Assembly: GCA_936450465.1 (NCBI GenBank)
Contig: OW388291.1
Location: 32,526,656 to 32,590,655 of the forward strand
DNA length: 64,000 bases
Direction: 5' to 3'
Origin: Gibbula magus
Lineage: Eukaryota > Mollusca > Gastropoda > Trochida > Trochidae
The position numbers and the translations under genes were made by a program. How positions within the stretch are numbered: position 1 is the first letter of the stretch; each line of letters begins with the position of its first letter. The notes beneath the pieces are model-generated. The model was not told where the DNA came from. It was given only the letters and a program-made list of their open reading frames with translations, and searched no databases. This document shows, piece after piece, positions 1 to 9,075 of this stretch.

Positions 1-55
1 TTCACAACCATGCTAACAATCTATTAAAGTCATTCAAAGTGGCCTACCATGACAT

Positions 56-125
56 CAGTGAGTGAGTGAGCGAGTTATTGTTTAACACCGCTTCGGCAGT
101 AGCGCAGCCATAGGCGGTAAGCCAT
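56..125. repeat. SINE fragment (GTGAGTGAGT type)
   Basis: The stretch opens with a GTGAGTGAGTGAGCGAG run and continues with TTATTGTTTAACACCGCTTCGGC, a layout resembling short interspersed repeats common in mollusc genomes. It is only a fragment and no target duplication was found. The open frame across 44-433 on the minus strand that covers it is not credible coding sequence. Confidence 0.4.
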
Positions 126-959
126 AACATCAGTGACCAGTTATAAATTTTTTTGATCCTTTGCAATTGTAAAAGCATATGACATTTAAATGATTTAAAA
201 GATACCAAGCTTGAAAATGGCCATAAGATTTTCTCACGGATCAATACTGGTAATTCAATTCTGGATTTATTGTAGTTGCAATATTTATCTATGACTATTT
301 TTACAAAGCAGGTGAAATAGATTTTTCTTTTCTCACCCTCATCTAAAGAGTTTCCTCGCACACATCGGAAGAAAGCCCAAAAAGGACCACCTGAACAATT
401 TTTTAAGTTTAAATAAAAATACCTAAAATGCAAATAATTTATTTGCCAAATGGGAACATTTAAAATTTTTCAGTTGGTTCTTCATGAAAGACGTTGTACA
501 ATCAACTAACCACAATGGCCAAAGAGTCTGGATTTTTAGGAGAAGTCGAAAATGGCCAAATTTCAGAAACACAGACCATACCATACCAAGTCATAATCTT
601 TTCAGGGCTAATAATAATTAACTAATAATTCAGATGTCTATCACATAAGAAATTTTGCAATCATGATTGACATGTGGTTCATGTTGATGTAACTAAAGCA
701 TATAGATTGGAGATTTGAAAATTTAGTTTGTACTGCACACCATATTTTATGTTATAAAACTAGATGAGTCCCGAACCTTAGGGTCTCGCCTTTCCCTGTT
801 CCGCCTTCTAGTCAGCATCAATAATATGGGAATTTTGTTTAACCAATTTTTTTTCATTATTCGAGTTATTACTAACAAGTTGAATCATCACTGGGGTCAC
901 TTTTCACAAGTTTGTTCTTTGTTATTTCTGATTTCAAAATTGGATCAAAGGATTAACGT

Positions 960-1252
960 AGCCTTAACCAATATATCATGACCTTGAACTTTGACCTTCA
1001 AGGTCACACCATCAATGATCACTTTTCATTGTGCATAACAATCATGCAATGACTCAAACTGTTCATAGTTAAAATAAGGCATATTCACAAGAGCATGCTT
1101 TAGTTGTGACCTCACTGTGACCTTGACCTTTGACAGATTTTAGAGAAAACCTTTTCAAATCTTGGTCTTTCTCCATAGTTGATATATACCAATTATCCAA
1201 TGGGCGGTTAAATTCCCTTTGATGTTTTTGGAACGATATATCATGTATCAAG
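960..1252. repeat. Dispersed repeat rich in TGACCTTGA motifs, copy 1
   Basis: This block is homologous to 2215-2480. Both share, in order, a TCAAGGTCAC box, 'TTTCATTGTG.ATAACAATCAT', 'GTGACCTTGACCTTTGAC' and 'CTTTCTCCATAGTTGATATA'. The TGACCTTGA / TCAAGGTCA words match the extended half-site bound by monomeric nuclear receptors (ERR, FTZ-F1). Short open frames inside are unrelated to known proteins and are broken in the second copy. Confidence 0.7.
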
Positions 1253-1894
1253 AAAAGTGTGGTTGTATCTATGACGTCACTTATTTATCAGCCACAGTTA
1301 TTTTAAACTCTCTGATAGGACGATCCTGAAGCAGCAGGGCAGTCCAAGGGCAGAGCTACCTGGCTGACGACCTTGAGTACATTACAACATTGTTGCAAAA
1401 CCAGATGACATCAAAGCGCTGTATGCCGCTCAGTAGAAAAACAAAACCAATGTCAGTGCCACTCAGTACTCTTTTGAAGATAAAAACAAATGGTCAGCTG
1501 ATTAAAAACTGAAAACAAAATCTTAAAAAACACCATTGTTTTTAAATCGTCACTGATCAATCAGCGCAATCAATCCAGCGGATAATAATGAACAGTCATT
1601 TCGGAAAATAATGAACAGTCATTTGGTGGTGATAATGTTCACTTGACAATTCTGTACGTTGATGTAAGAAGAAATTTCACATGACTTATTTTCTTTGTCA
1701 CACAGTGGCTCGGAAACACCAGCCGAAAAAGGGGCCTGCTGGACTGCTTCCAAAGCCCAACTGACTTCCTGAAGTGAAACGGGTCAACTATCCCAAACAG
1801 CGGATTTCTCCAGACTGATTATTAAGCGCTAAAAATCATGTCACGTGACTGGGGCATTTTGTCGAACGTTGCCCATTGGATAAAACAGATACAC

Positions 1895-2012
1895 GGTTGA
1901 CACAAGTTGGTGTAAAAAAAATATCATCTCGCCATCACTTACTATGGGGCTCCGCCCCCTCGTGAGATGATGGCTCAATGATATTTTGTATACACCACTT
2001 GTGTCATCATGT
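1895..2012. repeat. Foldback (inverted-repeat) element
   Basis: The left arm contains TGACACAAGTTGGTGTA and the right arm TACACCACTTGTGTCA. Further in, ATATCATCTCGCCATCA pairs imperfectly with the TGAGATGATGGCTCAATGATAT side, around a GC-rich centre GGGGCTCCGCCCCCTCG. This is the shape of a palindromic MITE; no protein is encoded. Confidence 0.6.
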
Positions 2013-2029
2013 ATTTATTACATAAGAGC

Positions 2030-2665
2030 CTGATAGCACAAAAAATGTTTGAAGTTATTGTGTTTACAAGGATTGTTGTAGTGATTTCAGAACTCATGAG
2101 CTTGACCTTTGATCTTGAATGTGAACATGTCAAAATCATTCACCAGGTTTATAAGAAAGAAGCTATGTATATGAAGTGTTGATACCTTCTTGGAAAAAAG
2201 TTATTTAGTGATTTCAGAACTGGTGACCTTGACCTTGACCCTATTTCGTGACCTTTAAAATTCAAGGTCACACAATCAGTGATCATTTTTCATTGTGTAT
2301 AACAATCATTTCATGATTCAAAGTGTTAATAGTTGAAATAAGACATTTTCGCAAAAACATGCTTAAGTCGTGCCCTCGCTGTGACCTTGACCTTTGACGG
2401 ATGTTAGCGAAAATCTTTTCAAATTTTGGCCTTTCTCCATAGTTGATATACACCAAATAAGAGACTGATAGCACAAATATTTTTCAAGTTATCGTGTTTA
2501 CAAGGATTTTTTTTAGAGATTTCAAAACTCGTAGCCTTGACCTTTGACCTTGAATGTGAACATGTCAAAAAAATTCCCCAGGGGTATAAGTAAGAAGTTA
2601 TGTAAATGAGTTCTCAAAACCTTCTAGGAAAAAAGTTATAGCTAATACAAAACGAGCTGGCGGCG
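2030..2665. repeat. Dispersed repeat rich in TGACCTTGA motifs, copy 2 with internal duplication
   Basis: Two related half-units lie in tandem: 'GAG.CTGATAGCACAAA' followed by 'TGTTTACAAGGATT' and a TTGACCTTTGA.CTTGAATGTG block occurs near 2030-2200 and again near 2460-2640. Between them, 2215-2480 is homologous to copy 1. The unit ends in AACGAGCTGGCGGCGAC. Nothing indicates coding. Confidence 0.65.
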
Positions 2666-3119
2666 ACAGAAACTGCGCAAAAACTGATAGCAGCCCCGAC
2701 TTAAATATAAATGACATAAAATTTTAAATGGTTTCAGTTTTTCCAGTTTTACATTCATTAAACTTTATTTTCAAGAGAAAAAATGTAATGTTGTGACTTC
2801 AATTATTACATTCATGGTTCTAAACCGAACTGAAAATGTGCCAAATAGAGGGTTCTGTACTGCAAGCTTAAGTATACTGTTTCACTTTCACCCCTAACAC
2901 CAACTCCATCATAGTGGTAAAAGGATCTTCGTTCTTTTAAAGGTTAAATTTTTTATTTTCCACTTTTTGAATCTTTCAGGCCACAATTATGATATGACTA
3001 TTTCAATCCCAGACATGGATTTTCTAACAGACACATTGATTGGACTATCACTTTCTCTTATGGTCCAGTCCACACAGCAAGGAAAAAGCATTGAACTATA
3101 GCAAGGGAGGAAACAGGAG

Positions 3120-3515
3120 CATGTCATGTCAGTCTGATTAAAATCTACCGTTTTCTGAGGAATAGTTGCAACATAGTTCATGGGACATGACCTCATATCG
3201 TTCGGAGATATCCTCGCCAAACCATCTGATAACAACTTGTAGGCTCACATGTTCTGACGCTATTCAGGTAGCCAATCAAAGTACGTTCAACAGAAGCTTT
3301 CGGTGTAAGAAGCTAGGGACAAGTCACTCCAAACATCCATACTTTTGTTGGTTTCCATAACATCAGGGAACAGTTAACGAATGATTCTGAATGCTTTTTA
3401 AATATTAACCATTAAAAAACGTGATGAGGTCAGCTATGTGACTGGGTGTGCATATGAGGTGTTCTCAGACCTTGTGGACAGGAATCTACAGAACCTGTTC
3501 GTATAGTAATAAATC
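3120..3515 (-). repeat. Dispersed repeat family R, copy 1
   Basis: Read on the minus strand, this block aligns along about 400 bp with 50105-50510 read on the plus strand. Shared landmarks, in order, are 'TACGAACAGGTTCTGTAGATTCC', 'CACAAGGTCTGAGAACACC', 'GATTGGCTACCTGAAT.GCG' and 'TTATCAGA.GGTTTGGCG'. Divergence is moderate. A partial third member with inverted ends lies at 8587-8777. Reading frames across the copies are not conserved. Confidence 0.7.
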
Positions 3516-3660
3516 AATTATTTTTCAAATTTTATTCCTTCGAGCAAGGTTAATTTTTATCAGACTGATGTCACTATAACATGTCTACTAGCCCATTTTT
3601 TGGTAACACTGGAATCATTTGAGTAAGACAGTCTTTCCAAAGATGTCAAGAGTTACGTAC

Positions 3661-3819
3661 CCTTTGCCTCTGAACTTTTCTTCTTCTTTGGTGAAGTAGC
3701 AGAGGGTTCAGCTTTGCTTGCAGTTTCAACCCAGGTGGGCACATCAGACAGTAACTTGTAGCTTTTGCCACATTTATAGTGCTTTCTTTTCTCTTCCACA
3801 GGAGTGTTCAGTGATTTTT
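3661..3819 (-). CDS. Unrecognised gene, second coding exon
   Basis: Predicted internal exon of the gene whose first exon is 4384-4726. It starts after a TTATCAG acceptor and ends at an AAAGG|GTACGT donor. Its phase (two bases complete a split codon) fits the phase-1 donor of exon 1 exactly. It encodes about 52 residues including KHYKCGKSYKLLSDVPTWVE and a lysine-rich stretch SPKKKKSSEAK, with no stop in the used frame and stops in the other two. It ends in phase 1, so at least one more exon must lie at lower coordinates; I could not place it. Family unknown. Confidence 0.5.
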
Positions 3820-4383
3820 CTGATAATGAAGATTAATAAAACTTTCAGTTCATTCATTGTAGACTTACATAAATTATAAATTTCTTTAATAATTTGGAAA
3901 ATTAATTCAGGTCTAAGAGTAACTGATTCAATTAATTCAGTTGTAAGTGGAAAACTATTCTTCTTAAGTTTAAATGTAAAGATAATAATGATAATTATAA
4001 CTCTTTATTTTTATCATTACATTCAGCATTGGAAATTCATTAATTCGACAGAGCAGTATAGGTAGGGCTATTACATCGACATTTCCTTTAGAAATACCAG
4101 TCAAAAAATACATTCTTTTAGCAATGGGTTGTGTTAAATTTTGTTAATATCTAATGATTGTATTAAAAATGTTTAAAAAATTGTTTATTCTACTTTCTTT
4201 TAGGTTTTGACAATCCAAATGAAGCTAAGGAAATGAGGTTAGTTTATAGGTATAGCTAACAAAATAAAGACTGAGTCTGGGAATTGGAGTAGAGATGGAT
4301 AAACAACTTGAAATTTTACTTGGTTTCAAAGCCTACCAGTTTATTTTGAACCAAATTTATTAATCAATCAAACGAGCTTTTAC

Positions 4384-4726
4384 CCCTTTCTTCCTTTACT
4401 TCCTTCATCTCTTCGTCATACACAAATTTTCTTGTTACTGGTGTATTTCTCTCCGGTGCTGTTTTAGGGGGTGGTTTACTAGATGACCCTGTTGTCCCCA
4501 TTCTAGCTGTTTGTTGTGATTGTGGTGAAGTTCGCGTCGTGGACTTCGATGGAGATTTTTTGGACATTCTATTACTCAGATAGGAATAACAACGTGTTTG
4601 AAGTGTGAAGGGTTGTATGGTCTTTACATTACTTGAAATGTAATAAATATCCTTCTTTAAAACGAAAGTAGAAACAGAGAAATTTCGCTGTAGAGATAAC
4701 TTCAGCAAGGAAACGCTTCTCGACAT
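4384..4726 (-). CDS. Unrecognised gene, first coding exon (possible mitochondrial presequence)
   Basis: The ATG is at 4724-4726. The first 45 residues are rich in Ser, Leu, Arg and Lys and almost free of acidic residues, as in a mitochondrial targeting peptide. A Ser/Thr/Pro/Lys-rich middle and an acidic segment (FVYDEEMKEVKEER) follow. The frame runs on to a stop at 4364-4366, giving 120 residues, but a donor (GGG|GTAAAA) at 4383 joins in phase 1 to exon 3661-3819, so I prefer the spliced model. The unspliced alternative also has AATAAA-type signals just past its stop (minus strand, 4356-4361 and 4340-4345), so a short isoform is possible. I do not recognise the protein; a small mitochondrial accessory protein is a guess. 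Confidence 0.5.
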
Positions 4727-4835
4727 GCTTTCTTACCTCCCTTTGATAAGGGACGCAACTCTCACTCTACGAGTGGATACCGCTATAAGATAAGTTAGTC
4801 AATTGGACCTCGTCAACATTCAATCTAGTGTTGGG

Positions 4836-5220
4836 AATCGGTTGTGATTTTGTAATCGATCATCGATTACAATAACATTGACTCAACCGATCAATCATTG
4901 GTTAATAATCGGTTACATTAATCTCAAGATAACCATCTAAATAAATATCATTAAACCAGATCATTTTTAAAATTTGTTATAGTTTAAAACTTCTAGCGAT
5001 CAAGTACATGCATGATGTCCTGAAAGTAAACACAAATAGAGAAAAGACTTTATTATTTTATGGTTTTAGTATTTTAATGTATTAAAGTCATACAAAAGGT
5101 AATTTTCCTTGCTTTGTTTATTATTAGTGACAATCGATTATGAATTTCTGCAATCGATTATATCGCATCAGGGAGGAGTAATCAATCAATCATCGATTAT
5201 AATCGATCATTGACTCATAA
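4836..5220. repeat. ATCGAT/AATCGATTA-rich low-complexity block
   Basis: Two clusters of overlapping palindromic words (ATCGAT, AATCGATTA, AATAATCGG) at 4840-4915 and 5130-5212 flank a plain AT-rich centre. They look like degenerate copies of one another and probably form an old repeat. No coding signal is visible. Confidence 0.4.
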
Positions 5221-5222
5221 CT

Positions 5223-7030
5223 GTTTTAAAGACTTAAAGTTCTTTTATGTTTTATTAAACGACATTCGAGTGGAACTTTGTGTTTACTTGTATATGACAT
5301 TAATACATGTTCATTGCACAATTCATGTGAATATATGAGGGTAATATGTTTTAAGAACCTTTTTTTTTACATTAGTGAAACTACAGCGTTTTTCATTGCA
5401 CGTTTTGAAAATATGCGAGATGGCGGACAATCAGCGACAGAACTTTCTTGAAACCAAAACAAAATGTTTTGGGTAATATTTTAAAGGGGTGAATATATTG
5501 AGAGCAAAAAAAATAGATTTAAAACAACTAAAATACCTTTTTTTAAAAACTGACATGGGTATCCGTATAACAGGGTTTTGACAGCTGTATGAGAGCATTT
5601 ACTGTACATTAGTAAATATTCACAGGGGTAAATATGGTTAGTAACTCATTTTGAACGGGTGAAATAATTGGAATCGACTACCTACATATATTTACCCGAA
5701 TCGAAATCGTGAAATAGGTATTTTGAAAAGGCTGAATTGAAGTATATATTTCCCGCCAATATATTTTAGTTGGCTTTCATACGTGCAGAAAGAGCACATG
5801 TCAGTGGCGGATACAGGAATTTTTAAAGGGAGTGTCGTTGGGTCCACCTATCGACATACCCGCCAATTCAAAAAAATTTGAAGGGGAGTTACATCATGTC
5901 TCCAGAAGCCAATTAAACTAAATTTGAAATTTCAAATAATTATCTTTTCATATTTGTGAAATACGCAGGTTTTAAGAAACGTCGTTTTCGAATATCCTTA
6001 ACTAGACGAGTTAGGAGTGTCAAAAAGGGCTTTAATTTTTCATTTTTTATGAAGTCCAACAGTAAAGACGCGTAAACAAATATAAGTCCAAGAATGTTAT
6101 TTATACCGACATCATCTTTTATTAATTAATTTCCAACATTTTATTAATTGTTAAGTGAAACGCCAAACATTCTTGCAACAACAAAATATATTTGTAAAAG
6201 CGATTTCAAAACCCAAAGTGTACTTGAATAGACATAAAGATAAAGGTGTTATATTCTGATGTATGGAATTGGGTTAATATTTCGTTTTTTTACATTTTTG
6301 GAAATGTGGCGACGTTTCTTTTGCTGTTAAATGTACCAAGTATATGAGATTTACTTTTTTCAATGAAAACGATCAACAGCCATTTACTTGAGCAGCAACC
6401 GACGTCCAATATATATGCATAGTAGTTATTATGACCTTTTTAAATATTACCAACCCACGTGTCATGTTATCTTTCTATGTATGTTGCATCCGTTTTGGAT
6501 CATACATCCCGAATTTCAATTTTACTTGTCACTATATTGATTGGGCTAGCATTAAATAAATAATATTTAGCACTTCTCAATAAAACACCATTTATAGCGT
6601 TTGACATATCTAACACCATATTCAATGGCTCCTTAAGGTCCTCGCTGCTGAGGGCAGCGTTTGCTGACAGCTAGAGTATGACGTATGGATACGTATAAAG
6701 TATGTAACAAATACTCCCACTGCTATCCATTTTAATCGGGGTTGTATTGTTTTAAGTGTATTCATAAGTTAAATACTTTGAATAGTGTTGTATAATGAAC
6801 ACTTCCAAGTTCCTTTGGTTCCATGCGAAGAAAAAGTTACAGCAACCATGCATCGACTTAACAAAGGTAACCTTTGTTAAGCCTGGTTTGTACTACTTGT
6901 TACTCATGGATAATTTTATCTAGGCTCATTTCATCTTACAAAGCAACAGAGACAGACTTTCGATGAACAAAATGTTTAATAACAGTCAGATAAATCATAA
7001 AAGCTTTAACAAACAAGTAAATACAACAGT
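5223..7030. other. Non-coding stretch with one transposon-end relic
   Basis: AT-rich sequence without supported genes. At about 5801-5830 there is CAGTGGCGGATACAGGAATT, resembling a terminal inverted repeat of a hAT-like DNA transposon; no partner end was found. A possible initiating exon at 5420-5472 is discussed as a finding. Otherwise I see nothing. Confidence 0.4.
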
Positions 7031-7420
7031 TCAAGATCTTCTCCCAACCACTCTTCTCATGAATGACACGAATCTGTTCAGCATCTTTCTGGGAGAGAAC
7101 TTCTTTTGTGATCGCTCAACACAAGCTGTCTCCCTTGAATGAGGGGGCAAGTCCATTGCAACGAGAGCTGGCTCCTTTAGACGAAGGTTGTTTTCAGTAC
7201 GAGTAGCCTCCCTTGTTACAAGTCCCTCACTGAGTTGACCAAGAGTTGTCTGCCTTGCTTGAAGGCTGCATGGGACTTCAGTACGAGTTGCTTCCCCTAG
7301 TTTGATCATATATTTGCTTTTAAAAGCGATCAGTTCCTCTGGGGTCATTACTCTGGGCTGGAGGTGTTTTTCCAAACTGGCCACGCCCATCTTAATTTGT
7401 CGATGTTGCTCTATTGTCTC
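7031..7420 (-). CDS. Orphan 168-aa protein, exon 3 (C-terminal)
   Basis: Last exon of a three-exon gene (8190-8214, 7750-7841, 7031-7420). It begins after a polypyrimidine CTTTTACAG acceptor in phase 0 and ends with TGA at 7031-7033. The 129 encoded residues start ETIEQHRQIKMGVASLEKH, include the short repeat EATRTE twice (about 25 residues apart), and end in a strongly basic segment (SPRKMLNRFVSFMRRVVGRR). There is no signal peptide and no clear membrane helix, so a soluble, possibly nucleic-acid-binding or nuclear protein is plausible, but the family is not recognised. An ATTAAA-type signal on the minus strand near 6975-6980 could serve polyadenylation. Confidence 0.6.
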   Translation of the reverse strand, partial: ETIEQHRQIKMGVASLEKHLQPRVMTPEELIAFKSKYMIKLGEATRTEVPCSLQARQTTLGQLSEGLVTREATRTENNLRLKEPALVAMDLPPHSRETACVERSQKKFSPRKMLNRFVSFMRRVVGRRS

Positions 7421-7749
7421 CTGTAAAAGAAATAAAATTGTTAACAAACGATGAGAATTTGTTTTCTTAAAAATTTAGTTTGCTATAGAAAACATTATAA
7501 TAGTTGGTAACATTTTCACATAACTTGCATCATTATGTGTCAGATATCATAAAAGAACGTTTTGATAACATCTGGAAATGGCACATCATAAGTTTCAAAT
7601 AAGTTTCAAGAAAATACATTTTCTTCTTCTTAGAAATTAAATGATACATGTGTTATTTATGTCAGATATTTAAATATCTCAACACGACAAAATATTATTT
7701 TCTTCTTCGAAAACAAAGGATAATGCCAGATAAAGTATATAGGACTTAC

Positions 7750-7841
7750 AAAAGGCATCACGTGACTGAGATGAAGAGAGCTGACTCCCATTTTCGGGAC
7801 TCGGCGTTCACTGCTGGACAAAGTTTCCCTCAGTGGAACTG
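7750..7841 (-). CDS. Orphan 168-aa protein, exon 2
   Basis: A 92-nt exon bounded by a TTATTCAG|CAG acceptor and a TTT|GTAAGT consensus donor. It completes the split codon left by exon 1 (G + CA) and ends in phase 0, matching exon 3. It encodes 31 residues with the split codon, including ETLSSSERRVPKMGVSSLHL. The acceptor is a tandem NAGNAG (CAGCAG), so use of the second AG would drop one alanine without changing frame. Confidence 0.55.
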
Positions 7842-8189
7842 CTGAATAAATAGAATAGCAGAATAGAGACTCGAATAAATTGTATTTAATGTTGTGGGTA
7901 ACAATTTCCGACTATTATACTTAGACTTCTTGATACTAGACCTATATAATATATTCAATATCAGCTTTCAAATATAATTAGTATATTGTCATTAGATCCA
8001 CCATTTTACATTATTCAGAATTAATGTAATTAATAAGTTAATGAAACGCTGCTTAATGATGCAGTTACTGCAAAGGTTCCCTTCCCTACATTATGCAGCA
8101 TACCTACTCAGTTTTATTCAGTGTTCATGTTAAATGTCAGATTTCACCAGATAAACCTCAATTATGATAAACTAAAGATGAATATTTAC

Positions 8190-8214
8190 CTTTGCTTTCA
8201 GCCGAGAGGGTCAT
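8190..8214 (-). CDS. Orphan 168-aa protein, exon 1 (start)
   Basis: Short coding part of the first exon: ATG at 8212-8214, encoding MTLSAESK, then an AAAG|GTAAAT donor. The start was chosen because it is the first ATG after the predicted transcription start and its phase fits exon 2. About 72 nt of 5' UTR (8215-8286) precede it. Confidence 0.55.
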
Positions 8215-8281
8215 TTTCAATTCTGTTAATATTGTCGATAAGTAATGGAGAAGAGATGTTCACGTTGTCAAGGACAGAGCC

Positions 8282-8355
8282 AGACTGATGATTCTCACGT
8301 TTGCAGAACTATTTATAGGCGAGTCTGATTGTGACGTCACGTTTCTATGACGTCA
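8282..8355 (-). promoter_or_regulatory. TATA/initiator core promoter with two CRE sites
   Basis: On the minus strand, TATAAAT sits at 8311-8317. A TCAGTC initiator has its A at 8286, 31 bp downstream of the TATA box. Two perfect TGACGTCA palindromes (8332-8339 and 8348-8355) lie immediately upstream, 16 bp apart centre to centre. TGACGTCA is the CREB/ATF binding site. The arrangement is typical of a focused, signal-inducible promoter and reads directly into the orphan three-exon gene. Confidence 0.65.
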
Positions 8356-8586
8356 CCGAGGAACATACCGATGATTAGTTTTATTATGGTTGCCAATTGA
8401 CAGCACACGAAATAAGCCGATCGATTATTAACAAACATTTAATTCATGGTTGAAATGATACCCTTCAATAGGATCAGTATTTGTATTTATAACATGTTTC
8501 CCAAATTTGATCCCACTTGAGAAACATTTATCAAATAAATATCTAATCACTCTTTCTTATTGCACATACAATGAATTGCAGACTGA

Positions 8587-8777
8587 TTAAAATCGACCCT
8601 GTTCCGAGGAATTAAGTCTGCAAAATAGTTCATATCGGGCATCGGGATGTGAATGGTTCTTCAGATACGATCTCGCCGCAAGTTTTGCGAGGAAACCTCC
8701 GAACGACATGCGTTCGTATCCTGATAAATCTACTATTTTGCAACTTCCTCGGAAAGTGTCTATTTTTTTTTTATTGG
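8587..8777. repeat. Inverted-repeat element related to family R
   Basis: The left end 'ATCGACCCTGTTCCGAGGAA' through GCAAAATAGTTCATATCGGG pairs with the right end (reverse complement 'AGACACTTTCCGAGGAAGTT', GCAAAATAGTAGA). This gives imperfect arms of about 60 bp around a short centre. The arm sequence also occurs in family R (3135-3175 and 50440-50505). The overlapping open frames at 8649-9063 are therefore repeat-derived. Confidence 0.55.
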
Positions 8778-8939
8778 TTGAGAATTCCCAAATCTCTGAG
8801 ACTATTTTCCAAATTTATTGTTCAAACGCTCTTCTGTGTCATAAATCTATATGGACACTGTTGGTTGTTTCAGACACATCACAGCAATTATCTATATAAT
8901 ATTTCTCCTCTTTCATAATAATTCACCACTACATGTTTG

Positions 8940-9075
8940 TTTAGCGGATGAACCTCAGAGTGCGCCAAAAATAACGTTTGACAAATTGGCGCGCGCCATT
9001 GTCCGGTTTTCGATCAGAAACCTTTATATTGTCACTATACTGATTGAAGTAGCATCAAATTAATAATGTTCAGCA
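8940..9075. repeat. Dispersed repeat segment shared with 6525-6575 and 42533-42575
   Basis: The words CATTGTCCGGTTTTCGATCAGAAA here recur inverted at 42538-42562 inside a TTAA-bounded element. The following 'TTGTCACTATACTGATTG..GTAGCAT' resembles 6528-6556. A short transposon fragment is the likely explanation. Confidence 0.45.

Noticed and set aside
2987..3235. 82-codon minus-strand frame as next exon of the unrecognised gene
   Set aside because: It lies largely in dispersed repeat family R and its boundaries do not match the required splice phase with support.
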